The notes: generated from the sequence alone by a model not told the origin. A stretch of DNA of 64,000 nt from Novosphingobium album (ex Hu et al. 2023) (GCF_022832385.1 NZ_JALHLE010000019.1:62001-126000); one strand, 5' to 3'; positions 27,453-37,737 are shown, counted from the stretch's first letter. Numbers and translations are program-made.

Positions 27453-29762
27453 ATGCTCCCTGCCGTGCAGATCCTTCCCCGAGCGCTGACTGCCCACCCG
27501 CGCGCCCTTTCGCTGGCCCCGTCGCTCGCTTCCATCGCGCTTGGCATGGCGGCAGTCTGCACGCCTGCCAGCGGGTGGGCACAAGACCTCCCGCAAGCTG
27601 ACGGCATTGCAGCCGCAGAACAAGCGTCCCCAGCGGCTGAAGCCGGCGAACACATCGCCTTCACGGCCGACACGGTCGACTATGACGACAATGCCGAAGA
27701 GGTTACGGCCAGCGGCAATGTCGTGTTGAAACGACAAGCACAGTCAGTGCGGGCCGATACCGTCACCTGGAACCGCAAGACCGGCGTCATCGTTGCCAGC
27801 GGGAATGTCCGCCTTCTCGATCAAGACGGCAACCAGCTCTACACCGATCGCATCGAACTGACCGACGAACTCAGGACCGGCATGATGGAAAACATGCTGC
27901 TGGTGATGCGCGAAGGCGGCAGGCTGGCCGCGCTCAAGGGCGAACGCATCGCCAACGGCGACGTCATCCTCAACCACGCCGCCTACACGGGCTGCGATGT
28001 GGTCGACGACGAAGGCTGCGCCAGGACACCCGCCTGGCGCGTCATCGCCAAGAGCGTGATCTACAGCGAGGAACGCCGCCGCATCCGGTTCAAGAACGCA
28101 CGGCTGGAACTGTTCGGTACCGTGCAGGTGCCCTTGCTCGGCCTGACCGTCAGCACAGACGGCCGCGCGGTATCCGGCTTTCTGATTCCTGACTTGCAGT
28201 CGACACCGTCCAACGGCTTCCAGATCGGCGAATCATACTACTGGAAGATCGACGAAAATCGCGATCTGACTGCGAGCCTTGCCGCCTATACCCAGGCGGC
28301 GCCCATGGGCTCGATCGAATACCGTGCACTGACCGGCAAGGGCGCTTACCAGATCACCGGCTACGCCACGGCCAGCAACAAGATCCCGATCTTCGGTTCC
28401 AGTTCGACCACCACGAATGAAGGCGTCAGCGCCTTTCGCGGCTACGTGTTCGCCAATGGCAAATTCCAGCTCGATGAAAACTGGAGCGTCACTGCGTCGA
28501 TCCGGCGAGCGACCGACCGCACCTTCCTGCGCCGCTACGACATCAGCCGTGATGATCGTCTGCGCTCGATGATCAATGTCGAGCGGATCGATCAGGATAG
28601 CTACTTCTCCTTTGCCGGCTATGCCACACAAACCCTGCAGGCCAGCCGCGATCAGGGCCTGATCCCCGTTGCTTTTCCGGTGATGGACTACCGCCGCCGC
28701 TTCGACGATCCGGTGCTGGGCGGCAAGATCGAGACGCAGTTCAATACACTGGGCGTCACCCGCACCGACGGCCAGGACACCCAGCGCGCATTCGCCAGCG
28801 CGCAATGGACACTGCGGCGGATCACCGGCATGGGCCAGGAAGTCGTTCTGACCGGCCTTGCCCGCGGCGACGTCTACCATTCCGACGAAAATGCAGCGAC
28901 GAGCACAGTGATCTATCAAGGCGATCCCGGCTGGCAGAGCCGTGCCATCGCGCTGGCAGCCGTCGATGTGAAATGGCCACTGGTCGGCGCGGCATTGGGC
29001 GGCACGCAAGTGTTCACCCCCCGCATCCAGCTTGTCGCCAGCCCTTCGATCCGCAACCTGGCGGTACCCAACGAGGATTCGCGCGCAATCGAGCTGGAAA
29101 CCGGCAACCTCTTCGCACTCAACCGTTTTCCAGGCTACGACCGGTTCGAGGACGGCGTGCGGTTCACCTATGGCTTCGACTGGAAATTCGAGGCCCCGCG
29201 CTGGCGGATCATGGCCACCATCGGCCAGTCGGTGCGCCTGAACGACAAGCCGACACTGCTGCCAGACGGCACGGGCCTGACCGGCAAGACGTCGGATATC
29301 GTCGGCCGCACCGAAGTGCGCTACCGCGATTTCATCAACGTGATTCACCGCTACCGGATCGACAAGGACAGCCTGGCGATCCGCCGCAATGAATTCGATG
29401 CGGTGATCGGCAACACCCGGACATACTTCGAAGTTGGCTACACCAAGCTCAACCGCGATATCTCCAACACCATCGAGGACTTGCAGGACCGCGAGGAAGT
29501 GCGCGCTGCCGGGCGTATCGCCTTTGCCCGGTACTGGTCGCTGTTTGGCTCCGCCGTCGTCAACCTGACCGACCGGAAGGAAGACCCGACTTACGGTTCC
29601 AACGGATTTCAGCCCCTGCGCACGCGCGTGGGCGCCTCCTATGAAGACGACTGCATGCAGATCGCTCTCACCTGGCGGCGCGACTACGAAACGACAGGCG
29701 ACGCCAAGAAGGGCGACTCGTTCCAGATCCGTTTCAGCCTCAAGAACATCGGCTTGAGGTGA
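27453..29762 (+). CDS. lptD: LPS-assembly outer membrane protein
   Basis: LptD inserts lipopolysaccharide into the outer leaflet. The 769-residue protein has an N-terminal export signal ending in GWAQ, an OstA/LptA-like domain (IAFTADTVDYDDNAEEVTA, VTWNRKTGVIVASGNVRL), then a long beta barrel. Cysteines are few: CDVVDDEGC (about residues 181-189) and one near the C-terminus (DDCMQIALTWRRDY), consistent with the disulfides known in LptD. A frame extension upstream of 27453 overlaps pepA and is rejected. It heads the conserved run lptD-surA-pdxA-rsmA. Confidence 0.93.
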   Translation: MLPAVQILPRALTAHPRALSLAPSLASIALGMAAVCTPASGWAQDLPQADGIAAAEQASPAAEAGEHIAFTADTVDYDDNAEEVTASGNVVLKRQAQSVRADTVTWNRKTGVIVASGNVRLLDQDGNQLYTDRIELTDELRTGMMENMLLVMREGGRLAALKGERIANGDVILNHAAYTGCDVVDDEGCARTPAWRVIAKSVIYSEERRRIRFKNARLELFGTVQVPLLGLTVSTDGRAVSGFLIPDLQSTPSNGFQIGESYYWKIDENRDLTASLAAYTQAAPMGSIEYRALTGKGAYQITGYATASNKIPIFGSSSTTTNEGVSAFRGYVFANGKFQLDENWSVTASIRRATDRTFLRRYDISRDDRLRSMINVERIDQDSYFSFAGYATQTLQASRDQGLIPVAFPVMDYRRRFDDPVLGGKIETQFNTLGVTRTDGQDTQRAFASAQWTLRRITGMGQEVVLTGLARGDVYHSDENAATSTVIYQGDPGWQSRAIALAAVDVKWPLVGAALGGTQVFTPRIQLVASPSIRNLAVPNEDSRAIELETGNLFALNRFPGYDRFEDGVRFTYGFDWKFEAPRWRIMATIGQSVRLNDKPTLLPDGTGLTGKTSDIVGRTEVRYRDFINVIHRYRIDKDSLAIRRNEFDAVIGNTRTYFEVGYTKLNRDISNTIEDLQDREEVRAAGRIAFARYWSLFGSAVVNLTDRKEDPTYGSNGFQPLRTRVGASYEDDCMQIALTWRRDYETTGDAKKGDSFQIRFSLKNIGLR

Positions 29763-29967
29763 GTCGCGGCCAATCCGGCCGTTGATCCGTGGATTGACGG
29801 ATATCCATGGCTTTGCGCCCGTTGGCAGGCCCACCCAAAGCCGCTATCGGGTGTGCTCATTTTCGGTTAAGCCGCATCGCGGCAGGAACTGCATCAAGGT
29901 ACGGCAGGACTGTAATACAGGTTACCTGCCATGAATTGTCCGGCCCGGGCCGGTTGAAGACGGGATT

Positions 29968-31338
29968 GTGATCACGGTGCAAGCAGTCAATCGCAGCAGC
30001 TCCTTCAAGCGCGCGTTCATCACCATCGGCAGCCTCGCCGCGCTCGCCGGATCACTGGCTGCGCCGGGTGCGATGGCCCAGAACGCCGCGCAGGGACAGA
30101 TCGTCATCCCCGACAACGTCAAGATCTTCGGCAATGACAATCCCAACGTCCGCCGCGCTACGGCTGTGGTCAACGGCGATGTCATCACCGGCACCGACGT
30201 CGATCAGCGCCTTGCCCTGATCATCGCGGCCAATCAGGGCAAGATCAGCGAAGAGGAAATGAAGCGCCTGCGCCTGCAGGTTCTGCGCAACCTCATCGAC
30301 GAGACCCTGCAGATCCAGGAAGCCAAGGCCTCCGACATCGAAGTCGCCCAGGCCGAGGTCGATCAGTCCTATGCCCGTGTCGCCGCGCAGAACTTCAACC
30401 AGAACACCAGTGCGATGGATGCCTATCTCAAGCGCATCGGGTCATCGCCGGAATCGCTGAAGCGCCAGATTCGCGGCGAAATGTCGTGGCAGCGTCTGCT
30501 CCAGCGCAACATCTCGCCCTTCATCAACGTCTCGGACGACGAAGTGAACGAGATGCTGGCGCGCCTCAAGGCCGCGAAGGGCACCGACGAGTACCGCCTT
30601 GGCGAAATCTACCTCTCGGCCACGCCCGACGCGCGCCAGCAGGTATACGAAAACGCTTCGCAAATCGTGCAGCAGCTTCAGCAGGGCGGCAGCTTCGTGG
30701 CCTATGCCCGCCAGTATTCGCAGGCTTCGACGGCTGCAGTCGGTGGCGATCTCGGCTGGATCCGGCTTGCCCAGCTGCCCGCAGAACTTGCCACAGTCGC
30801 CCGCGAAATGCAGCCCGGTCAGCTGGTTGGCCCGATCGAAGTGCCCGGCGGCTTCGACATTCTCTACCTGATCGACAAGCGTCAGGTGCTCACCACCGAT
30901 CCGCGCGATGCGATCCTCTCGCTCAAGCAGATCTCGATCAGCTTCGCCAAGGGCACCACGGAGGCGCAGGCCGGGCAGAAGGCAGAAGCCTTCGCCAACG
31001 CCATCAAGGCAGCCAAGGGCTGCGGCGATGTCGACAATGTTGCCGCCGGTATCGGCGCCCAGGTTGTCGCAAACGATCAGGTCAAGGCCCGCGATCTGCC
31101 CGGCCCGATCCAGAACGCCATGCTGCAGCTCTCTCCCGGTGAGACGATGCCTCCGTTCGGCTCGGTGGAAGACGGCGTGCGTATCCTGATGCTCTGCGGT
31201 CGCGACGATCCGCAGCAGGCCGACCAGGGCCCCAGCTTTGAACAGTTGCAGGCCCAGCTCGAGGATGACCGTATCAACAAGCGTGCGCAGATGTACCTGC
31301 GCGACCTGCGGCGTGACGCGATCATCGAATACGACTGA
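29968..31338 (+). CDS. surA: periplasmic peptidyl-prolyl isomerase chaperone
   Basis: SurA escorts outer membrane proteins such as LptD. The 456-residue protein has a signal peptide (FITIGSLAALAGSLAAPGAMA), a SurA N-terminal chaperone domain (VVNGDVITGTDVDQRLAL), and a parvulin domain at about residues 205-305 (YRLGEIYLSA, GGDLGWI, GGFDILYLIDKR). A second, degenerate parvulin-like unit follows. The start is a GTG at 29968 after GACGGGATT; TTG at 29966 is out of frame. A 205-base gap separates it from lptD. Confidence 0.92.
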   Translation: MITVQAVNRSSSFKRAFITIGSLAALAGSLAAPGAMAQNAAQGQIVIPDNVKIFGNDNPNVRRATAVVNGDVITGTDVDQRLALIIAANQGKISEEEMKRLRLQVLRNLIDETLQIQEAKASDIEVAQAEVDQSYARVAAQNFNQNTSAMDAYLKRIGSSPESLKRQIRGEMSWQRLLQRNISPFINVSDDEVNEMLARLKAAKGTDEYRLGEIYLSATPDARQQVYENASQIVQQLQQGGSFVAYARQYSQASTAAVGGDLGWIRLAQLPAELATVAREMQPGQLVGPIEVPGGFDILYLIDKRQVLTTDPRDAILSLKQISISFAKGTTEAQAGQKAEAFANAIKAAKGCGDVDNVAAGIGAQVVANDQVKARDLPGPIQNAMLQLSPGETMPPFGSVEDGVRILMLCGRDDPQQADQGPSFEQLQAQLEDDRINKRAQMYLRDLRRDAIIEYD

Positions 31339-31358
31339 TCGCCGGCGGGGCCTCTGAC

Positions 31359-32369
31359 ATGCCGGTTGCGGCCCCGCTTGCCGTATCGCTGGGCGATCCT
31401 GCCGGGGTCGCTCCAGAACTAATCGCAGAAGCATGGGCCCGGCGCGAGGAATGCGGGCTGTCGCCGTTCTTCGTAGTGGGCGGCGCCGGGTTGCTGCGCG
31501 CTGCAGCGGCCACGCGTGGCGTTGATCTGCCTGTGGTGACAATCGGCGATCCCGCTGACGCTGCCGAAGCCTTCGGGCTGGGACTGCCGGTTCTCGGTGC
31601 AGCGGACTGCCCCCCCGCGTTTGGCGCGCCGACGCGGGAAGGCGCCGCGCTCGCACTGCATTCGCTGACACTTGCCACCGACCTCGCCCTCAGCGGGCAA
31701 AGCGGTGGCGTCGTGACCGGTCCGATCGCCAAGTCGAAGCTGGCCGAAGTGGGCTTTACCCAACCCGGTCAGACCGAATTTCTCGCCGATGCCTGCGGCA
31801 TGCCGCACACTGACGCAGTTATGATGCTTGCGGGCCCTTCGCTGCGCACCGTGCCGCTCACCGTCCATGAGGCGCTGGCGGCAGTGCCCGCGCTTCTCAC
31901 GCGCGACCTGATTGAGGGAAAAACGCGTATCGTTGCGCGCGCCATGACCCGCGATTTCGGCCTGTCCGCCGCGCGCATCGCCATAACCGGGCTCAATCCC
32001 CATGCGGGTGAGGATGGGCGCATGGGCCGCGAGGAAATCGAGGTCATCGCGCCCGCCATCGCCGCGCTGCAGGCCGAGGGACTGGCCGTCACCGGCCCCC
32101 ACCCGGCCGATGCCCTGTTCGCCGCACACGAGCGCGCGAAGTTCGACGTGGCGCTGTGCATGTACCACGATCAGGCCCTGATCCCGATCAAGACGCTCGA
32201 TTTCGATCAGGGCGTGAACGTAACGCTGGGTCTGCCCGTCGTTCGTACCTCGCCAGACCATGGCACGGCTTTCGGCATCGCTGGCAAGGGCCTGGCCAGC
32301 CCCGGTGCCATGATCGCCGCGATCCGCATGGCCGGCGAATGCGCCGCGCGGCGCGCGACCAGCCTCTGA
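31359..32369 (+). CDS. pdxA: 4-hydroxythreonine-4-phosphate dehydrogenase
   Basis: PdxA oxidises 4-phosphohydroxy-threonine in pyridoxal phosphate synthesis. The 336-residue protein begins LAVSLGDPAGVAPELIAEAW, with the family GDPAG(I/V) segment. Metal-binding histidines lie in LTVHEALAAVP (near residue 168), ALNPHAGEDG-like GLNPHAGEDG, and MYHDQALIPIKTLDFDQGVN, and TSPDHGTAF is conserved. It follows surA by 20 bases and precedes rsmA by 41, the usual order. Confidence 0.96.
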   Translation: MPVAAPLAVSLGDPAGVAPELIAEAWARREECGLSPFFVVGGAGLLRAAAATRGVDLPVVTIGDPADAAEAFGLGLPVLGAADCPPAFGAPTREGAALALHSLTLATDLALSGQSGGVVTGPIAKSKLAEVGFTQPGQTEFLADACGMPHTDAVMMLAGPSLRTVPLTVHEALAAVPALLTRDLIEGKTRIVARAMTRDFGLSAARIAITGLNPHAGEDGRMGREEIEVIAPAIAALQAEGLAVTGPHPADALFAAHERAKFDVALCMYHDQALIPIKTLDFDQGVNVTLGLPVVRTSPDHGTAFGIAGKGLASPGAMIAAIRMAGECAARRATSL

Positions 32370-32410
32370 TCCGTCTTTCCGAACCCGCCACCAGCGGCTA
32401 GGGACACCCG

Positions 32411-33247
32411 GTGACCAGCACCACCCCATTCCTCCCCCCCTTGCGCGAGGTAATCGCGAAACATGGCCTCTCAGCCAGCAAGGCGCTGGGCCAGAACTTC
32501 CTGTTCGACGAGCAGTTGCTCGACCGCATCGCCGCCATTCCCGGGTCGCTGGAAGGTGAACAGGTTCTGGAAGTCGGCCCCGGGCCCGGCGGCCTGACCC
32601 GTGCTCTGTTGCGCGCCGGGGCACAAGTCACAGCGATCGAAATGGACCGTCGCTGCCTGCCCGCCCTCGCCGAAGTCGAAGCCGCGTTTCCTGGCAAGCT
32701 CAAGGTGATCGAAGGCGATGCGATGAAAATCGCGCCCGCGACCTTGTTCGACGGGCCGTACCATATCGTGGCGAACCTGCCCTACAACGTCGGCACGGCG
32801 CTGTTCACCGGCTGGCTTTCCGGCGAGAACTGGCCGCCGCAATGGCGCTCGCTCACGCTGATGTTCCAGGAGGAAGTCGCGCGCCGCATCGTCGCCGGGC
32901 CGAATACATCTGCCTATGGCCGCCTGGCCGTGCTGGCGCAGTGGCGCTCGACCGCAAGGCTGGCGATGAAAGTCCATCGCAGCGCCTTCACCCCGCCCCC
33001 CAAGGTCATGTCCGCCATCGTCCATGTCGAGCCCGGACAGGCGCCCGAAGGCGTCTCCATGCGCGTTCTGGAGCGTGTGACCGAAGCAGCCTTCGGACAG
33101 CGCCGCAAGATGCTGCGCCAGAGCCTGAAAGGCCTGCCCGGCGCGCTCGAGGCGCTGGAAGGGCTTGGCATCGACCCTCAGCGGCGCGCAGAAACGCTGA
33201 CCGTTGCGGAATTTGTCAGTGTGGCACGGATATTGACCCGGCCATAG
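32411..33247 (+). CDS. rsmA: 16S rRNA (A1518/A1519) dimethyltransferase
   Basis: RsmA (KsgA) dimethylates two adenines in helix 45 of 16S rRNA late in 30S assembly. The 278-residue protein has [18 protein letters not shown], the SAM-binding [14 protein letters not shown], and the NLPYN motif in [14 protein letters not shown] that binds the target adenine. The C-terminal domain has [13 protein letters not shown]. The start is a GTG at 32411. Its 3' end overlaps the convergent PilZ gene by 32 bases. Confidence 0.97.
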   Translation: MTSTTPFLPPLREVIAKHGLSASKALGQNFLFDEQLLDRIAAIPGSLEGEQVLEVGPGPGGLTRALLRAGAQVTAIEMDRRCLPALAEVEAAFPGKLKVIEGDAMKIAPATLFDGPYHIVANLPYNVGTALFTGWLSGENWPPQWRSLTLMFQEEVARRIVAGPNTSAYGRLAVLAQWRSTARLAMKVHRSAFTPPPKVMSAIVHVEPGQAPEGVSMRVLERVTEAAFGQRRKMLRQSLKGLPGALEALEGLGIDPQRRAETLTVAEFVSVARILTRP

Positions 33248-33716
33248 CGGTCCGTGCTGCTTCTACCGGAGCGGGACTGTTCTTTGCATAAGTCGAGATG
33301 GTCCACGCAGTCGCTCCGGCGACAATGGCAAAGGCCGTGAGTTGCAGCCCTCGGCCCGCGGCAGTTGCGCGCCGTGTCAGCCCGGCGAGGAATCCGCGCG
33401 GTGCAGCCAGTTCGGAAAGCGTGACAGGGCCCTGCTGACTCTCGAGCAAGGCACTGACACTGATGGGTTCCTTGAAGGATGCGCCGAACCGGTCGCCCAC
33501 CTGCCAACGCACCTGGCAAACGAGTGCATGGGAGCCAGCCAGCAGTTCCACAACGGTGCCCCGCGCGGGTGGCTCGGGCATGGCAGCCTGTATACCGCAG
33601 GAACTGACGTCGAGCACGGTAGTCTCCTGCTCGGCACCTCTCCAGCGCAGGCGCGCCTCGAGCACCGTACTGGTGCGCAGCTCCCGTCTTCGTTCTTCTT
33701 GTACCACGGAAGACAT
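33216..33716 (-). CDS. PilZ domain protein with C-terminal membrane helix
   Basis: A 166-residue protein. The N-terminal 105 residues look like a PilZ domain, a c-di-GMP receptor: RRRELRTS near residue 9 in the position of the RxxxR motif, then [12 protein letters not shown] in place of DxSxxG. The C-terminal part has one hydrophobic helix ([17 protein letters not shown]) and a basic stretch before it. It may tether a c-di-GMP response to the membrane; the GGDEF-EAL gene in the window is a possible source of the signal, though not linked in position. Confidence 0.75.
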   Translation of the reverse strand: MSSVVQEERRRELRTSTVLEARLRWRGAEQETTVLDVSSCGIQAAMPEPPARGTVVELLAGSHALVCQVRWQVGDRFGASFKEPISVSALLESQQGPVTLSELAAPRGFLAGLTRRATAAGRGLQLTAFAIVAGATAWTISTYAKNSPAPVEAARTAMAGSISVPH

Positions 33717-33777
33717 CCTCCCTGGTTGCCATTGAGTGGCAACCTAGGGAGTAATGGTTAGGTTCACGTTAACACGT

Positions 33778-35892
33778 TCAGGCGTCGACGAGCGCGGCCT
33801 TCTTCTTCCGGCGCCAGGCGTGAAGCAGCGGCTCGGTATAGCCACTGGGCTGTTCAACACCCTTGAACACCAGATCGCAGGCTGCCTTGAACGCATAGCT
33901 GGTATCCCAGTTGCCCGCCATCGGCTCGTAGAGCGGATCGCTGGCGTTCTGCGCATCAACCTTGGCCGCCATGCGGTGCAGTGAATCCAGCACCTGCTCG
34001 GTGGTGCACACGCCATGCAGCAGCCAGTTCGCCATGTGCTGGCTGGAAATACGCAGCGTCGCGCGGTCTTCCATCAGGCCGACATCGTTGATGTCAGGCA
34101 CCTTCGAGCAGCCGACGCCCTGATCGATCCAGCGCACGACGTAGCCGAGCAGGCCCTGCGCATTGTTGTCCAGTTCCTCGCGCACTTCAGCTTCGGACCA
34201 GTTGACGCCCTGCGCCAGCGGCACCGAGAGCAGCAGGTCGAGACCGGGCACCGGCTCGGCCGCGATGGCATCGCGCAAGCCGAACACGTCGACCTGATGA
34301 TAGTGCGTTGCGTGCAGCGTCGCGGCGGTGGGTGAAGGCACCCATGCGGTGTTGGCGCCGGTCTTCGGGTGGCCGATCTTCTGGACCATCATGTCGGCCA
34401 TCATGTCGGGCGCTGCCCACATTCCCTTGCCGATCTGCGCCTTGCCGGAGAGGCCGTGCTGCAAGCCAATGGCGACATTGCGCTTTTCGTAAGCGGCGAT
34501 CCAGGTGGAGCCCTTGATGTCGCCCTTGCGCATCATCGGCCCGGCCCTCATCGAGGTGTGGATTTCGTCGCCGGTACGGTCGAGGAAACCGGTGTTGATG
34601 AAGACGATGCGGTCCTTCACTGCGGCGATGCAGGCGGCGAGGTTTGCCGAGGTACGGCGCTCCTCGTCCATCACGCCGACCTTCAGCGTGTTGCGCGGAA
34701 GTTGCAGCAGATCCTCAACTGCGTCGAACAAGGCATTGGTAAAGGCGCATTCCTCGGGCCCGTGCATCTTCGGCTTGACGATGTAGATGCTGCCTTCACG
34801 GCTGTTGCCGTACTTGGTGAGCCCCTTGACGTCCTGCGCCGAAATAGCGCTGGTGATGACCGCGTCCATGATGCCTTCGGGGATCTCGCTGCCATCGGGC
34901 AGCAGAATCGCCGGGTTGGTCATCAGATGACCGACATTGCGCACGAACAGCAGGCTGCGGCCCGGCAGGCTGACCTGCTCACCGCTTTCAAGGATCACCG
35001 CCCTGTCACCCGACAAGGCGCGGGTCATCGTCTGCCCACCCTTCTCGAAGGTCTCGACGAGATCGCCCCGGATGACGCCCAGCCAGTTCGCGTAGGCAAG
35101 GATCTTGTCCTCGGCATCGACCGCCGCGATCGAATCCTCGAGGTCGCAGATCGTAGTGATCGCGGCTTCGAGAACGATATCGGAGATGCCCGCCTTGTCG
35201 GTGCTGCCGACCTGGCTCGACGGGTCGATGACGACCTCGATGTGGAGCCCGTTCGACTTGAACATACGGCCCTTTTCTGTGGCGCCAACGTACTGCGATG
35301 GATCGGCCAGCGTGACGTCGGCGCTGTCCACATCGGTCCAGCTGCCCGCGACCAGCGGCAGCGCCTGATCGAGGAACTTGCGCCCCTCAGCAATCACCGC
35401 CGCGCCGCGCACCGGATCGTAGCCCTTGCCGGTGGCGGGCGCAGCATCAAGCGCGTCGGTACCGTAATAGGCATCGTAGAGGCTGCCCCAGCGCGCATTG
35501 GCCGCGTTGAGCAGGAAACGGGCGTTGAGCACCGGCACGACCAGCTGCGGCCCCGCCATCGTCGCGATTTCGGGATCGACGTTCTTCGTGGCGATGGTGA
35601 ATTCGCCCGGCTCGGGGACGAGATAGCCAATCTCACGCAGGAACGCCTGATATTCGCCCTGCTCGATCGGCTTGCCTGCACGTTCAAGGTGCCATGCATC
35701 GATCTTCGCCTGCAGATCGTCGCGCTTTTCCAGCAGCGCGCGGTTCTTCGGGGCCATGTCGGCTACCAGCGCGGCAAACCCGTTCCAGAAGGCATCCACG
35801 TCCTGGCCGATCGGCGCCAGAACCTGTTCCTCCAAGAACTTCGCCAGCCCGGCGGCGACCCGGAGACCCGAACGTTCAACCCTGTCAGTCAT
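33778..35892 (-). CDS. glcB: malate synthase G
   Basis: It condenses glyoxylate with acetyl-CoA to malate in the glyoxylate shunt. The 704-residue protein is the single-polypeptide G type, with the family segments [36 protein letters not shown], and a C-terminal [16 protein letters not shown]. The start at 35892 has GAGGAAAG immediately before it; the frame continues far upstream but only with non-conserved residues. The isocitrate lyase partner is not in the window; the ICL-superfamily protein at 5084 lacks its catalytic motif. Confidence 0.96.
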   Translation of the reverse strand: MTDRVERSGLRVAAGLAKFLEEQVLAPIGQDVDAFWNGFAALVADMAPKNRALLEKRDDLQAKIDAWHLERAGKPIEQGEYQAFLREIGYLVPEPGEFTIATKNVDPEIATMAGPQLVVPVLNARFLLNAANARWGSLYDAYYGTDALDAAPATGKGYDPVRGAAVIAEGRKFLDQALPLVAGSWTDVDSADVTLADPSQYVGATEKGRMFKSNGLHIEVVIDPSSQVGSTDKAGISDIVLEAAITTICDLEDSIAAVDAEDKILAYANWLGVIRGDLVETFEKGGQTMTRALSGDRAVILESGEQVSLPGRSLLFVRNVGHLMTNPAILLPDGSEIPEGIMDAVITSAISAQDVKGLTKYGNSREGSIYIVKPKMHGPEECAFTNALFDAVEDLLQLPRNTLKVGVMDEERRTSANLAACIAAVKDRIVFINTGFLDRTGDEIHTSMRAGPMMRKGDIKGSTWIAAYEKRNVAIGLQHGLSGKAQIGKGMWAAPDMMADMMVQKIGHPKTGANTAWVPSPTAATLHATHYHQVDVFGLRDAIAAEPVPGLDLLLSVPLAQGVNWSEAEVREELDNNAQGLLGYVVRWIDQGVGCSKVPDINDVGLMEDRATLRISSQHMANWLLHGVCTTEQVLDSLHRMAAKVDAQNASDPLYEPMAGNWDTSYAFKAACDLVFKGVEQPSGYTEPLLHAWRRKKKAALVDA

Positions 35893-36169
35893 CTTTCCTC
35901 GCACTTTTTCGAACGCACACGCCAAGTCTCTGACGTGCAACGCACATGACGAATACAAAACTGCCCTGGGGAAGGATGGGAGCCCTATGGCGCATGGCCG
36001 CGCGAAAGGCAACAGGAGAGCAGTGTCCCATTCGGGATCAGTGTGAAGGCCTGCCTTACACCCTGCGTCGGCATCGCTTACACTCGGCCACGCGTTAAGC
36101 ATCCGATTCGGCAGGAACCTGTGGTTGGCACGAACGTTGCTGCACAGGAGGCAGGACAAGAGGTTGGGA

Positions 36170-36448
36170 ATGCTTCGAAAAATCAGTCGCCTGTTCGTTA
36201 TCAAGACGCACTGGGAAGCGTACATGATCATCTACGCCCTCGCCCTTGGTGCCATCGAGCGCGGCAGTGTCTACCTGACCCGCTTCCCCGGCTTCGGTGG
36301 CAAACTCCTGTTCCTCGCCTGTACCGGCTCGGTTTTCATGGCAGGCGCCAAGATCCTCGATTGCATCAAGTTTGAAAAGGCCGCCCGCTTCGAAGCGGCG
36401 CAACTGGCTGTGGCAGAGCCCGAACCCGAACAGAAAAAGGCCGCCTGA
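36170..36448 (+). CDS. small membrane protein, function unknown
   Basis: A 92-residue protein starting [20 protein letters not shown]. Two hydrophobic segments ([16 protein letters not shown], and [15 protein letters not shown]) suggest two membrane helices, followed by a charged tail that ends [20 protein letters not shown] precedes the ATG at 36170; the ATG at 36125 would add a non-conserved basic stretch. I do not recognise the family. It ends 18 bases before a 146-bp palindrome. Confidence 0.7.
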   Translation: MLRKISRLFVIKTHWEAYMIIYALALGAIERGSVYLTRFPGFGGKLLFLACTGSVFMAGAKILDCIKFEKAARFEAAQLAVAEPEPEQKKAA

Positions 36449-36466
36449 AAAGGCCCCCCGTCACAG

Positions 36467-36612
36467 CTTTTCCTGCTGATATCCGGGCTGTGGCGCAGCA
36501 AGAATGGCGGACTTCGAGAACTGGCGCGCAGCGTACTTTCAGTACGTGAGCACCGGAAGCGCAGAAGGCTGCCATTCGCAGCCCGCCGTAGCCCGGATAT
36601 CAGCAGGAAAAG
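36467..36612. repeat. 146-bp imperfect palindrome with perfect 23-bp arms
   Basis: The arms 36467-36489 and 36590-36612 are perfect reverse complements over 23 bases. The interior is also partly self-complementary: AGAATGGCGG on the left mirrors GGCTGCCATTC on the right, and CGTACT-TTC-AGTACG (36532-36546) sits at the centre. All parts share one symmetry axis near 36539, so the whole can fold as one long hairpin. It lies between a small gene and the 3' end of ssrA. It carries no open frame. It could be a REP-like element, a remnant of a small mobile element, or a bidirectional terminator. Confidence 0.85.
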
Positions 36613-36613
36613 T

Positions 36614-36980
36614 GGGGTGATTCTGTTGCCAGGCTCACCCCGGGCCCCTGGAATCCGCTTCTGTTGCCCGGTGGGTCCAACCGCGCTTTAGCTTTGTAAC
36701 TTCAGGGCGTTAGCCCCTAGAATTACGCGGCGAGAGCGAGTGCTTCGTTGTCGTTGGCACTTGTGAGTTTTGAGCCTTTAACGGGTTACTCAGCCCGAAC
36801 GAAAACACCGCTTTTCAACACACGTCGATCCTAGTTCGGCCCCGTCATCACCCCTGCGACAACAGGGTTTCCCGCCTTGCGGAAGGAAGGGTGATGGTGG
36901 AGCCGCCGGGTACCGCCCCCGGGTCCGCTGCATCTATTGCACGCTGCAATTTATCGTCATAGCCGGCGAACCGGCAGGAG
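36614..36980 (-). ncRNA. ssrA: transfer-messenger RNA, circularly permuted two-piece form
   Basis: Read leftward, the acceptor piece comes first and ends CGGCTCCACCA at 36895. A 51-base spacer (36844-36894) follows, then the coding piece starting GGGGCCG at 36843. These two ends pair into a 7-bp acceptor stem with one G-U pair. The tag frame at 36758-36723 encodes ANDNEALALAA and a TAA. Downstream lie the pseudoknot segments, with GGCAACAGAA twice, and a final hairpin GGGGTGA/TCACCCC (36641-36614) followed by ACTTTT. This is the alphaproteobacterial layout, in which processing removes the spacer. tmRNA rescues stalled ribosomes and tags peptides for proteolysis. The 5' end is approximate. Confidence 0.93.
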
Positions 36981-36982
36981 CC

Positions 36983-37010
36983 CATATAGGCGATTGAACG
37001 TGAATGTGAA
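36983..37010 (-). promoter_or_regulatory. candidate promoter of ssrA
   Basis: Read leftward, TTCACA (37010-37005) and TATATG (36988-36983) are 16 bases apart, a few bases before the predicted 5' end of the acceptor piece. Confidence 0.5.
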
Positions 37011-37034
37011 GTGAGCGCGACATTATCGAATGCT

Positions 37035-37111
37035 GCACCGGCCCGCACCCCCACCCGGCCTCCCACGGAAGTATACTTGATGGGAGGCCGGGTGGGGGTG
37101 CGGGCCGGTGC
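37035..37111. repeat. GC-rich hairpin with perfect 31-bp stem
   Basis: Arms 37035-37065 and 37081-37111 are perfect reverse complements over 31 bases, almost all G and C. The 15-base loop contains the palindrome AAGTATACTT. It lies between the ssrA promoter and the 3' end of mscL. There is no U-tract on either side, so it is not a classical terminator. A second small inverted repeat, GAAATGC/GCATTTC, follows at 37115-37136. It may be a dispersed palindromic repeat. Confidence 0.85.
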
Positions 37112-37146
37112 CGCGAAATGCGCATCCGTGCATTTCCAAACAGACC

Positions 37147-37590
37147 TCAGCTGCGCTTCTTCAGCTCATCCCGGATTTCGATCAGCAGGTCGATCTCGCT
37201 CGGACCGGCGGGCGGCGGTGCGGCCTCCTCTTCCTTTTTCTCGACCGCCGCCATCAGCTTGTTCACATAGCGCACCATCAGGAAGATGATGAAAGCCAGG
37301 ATCAGGAAGTTGATAACGGCAGTAACGAAGGCGCCATAGCCGACCATGGCCGCGCCCGCTTCCTTGAGCGCCGCATAATCGTCGAGCGCGCCAGTGTACC
37401 CGTCGGGCGTGCTGAGCAGGACAAAGTGGTTCGAAAAATCCGCGCCGCCGAAGATCGCACCGACCACCGGCATGATCACTTCATCGGTCAGCGACTTGAC
37501 GATGGCCCCGAAAGCAGCGCCGATGATCACGCCGACGGCCAGATCCATGACATTGCCCTTGGCGATGAATTTCTTGAATTCCTGGAGCAT
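37147..37590 (-). CDS. mscL: large-conductance mechanosensitive channel
   Basis: MscL opens under membrane tension to release solutes during osmotic downshock. The 147-residue protein begins [20 protein letters not shown], with the conserved [16 protein letters not shown] of the pore helix, and a second helix [19 protein letters not shown]. The C-terminal helix is charged and proline-rich ([19 protein letters not shown]), as in the family. Confidence 0.96.
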   Translation of the reverse strand: MLQEFKKFIAKGNVMDLAVGVIIGAAFGAIVKSLTDEVIMPVVGAIFGGADFSNHFVLLSTPDGYTGALDDYAALKEAGAAMVGYGAFVTAVINFLILAFIIFLMVRYVNKLMAAVEKKEEEAAPPPAGPSEIDLLIEIRDELKKRS

Positions 37591-37737
37591 CCGAGCCCTC
37601 CTGCAACCGGTTTCGCGACAGCCTGTCGATCATTGCAAGGGCCCGGCACCAGAGCAAGTCCTTGAACCGACACTATACACCGCTACATTCGGCATTCGAT
37701 AGGCCGCCCCCGCGGCCGGTGAGGAGTAGGAAACACC

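Noticed and set aside
28233..29834. 533-codon leftward open frame opposite lptD
   Set aside because: It mirrors lptD codon structure and has no family features.
36449..36720. Protein-coding gene in the ssrA region
   Set aside because: Frames are short and the sequence is explained by the palindrome and the tmRNA.
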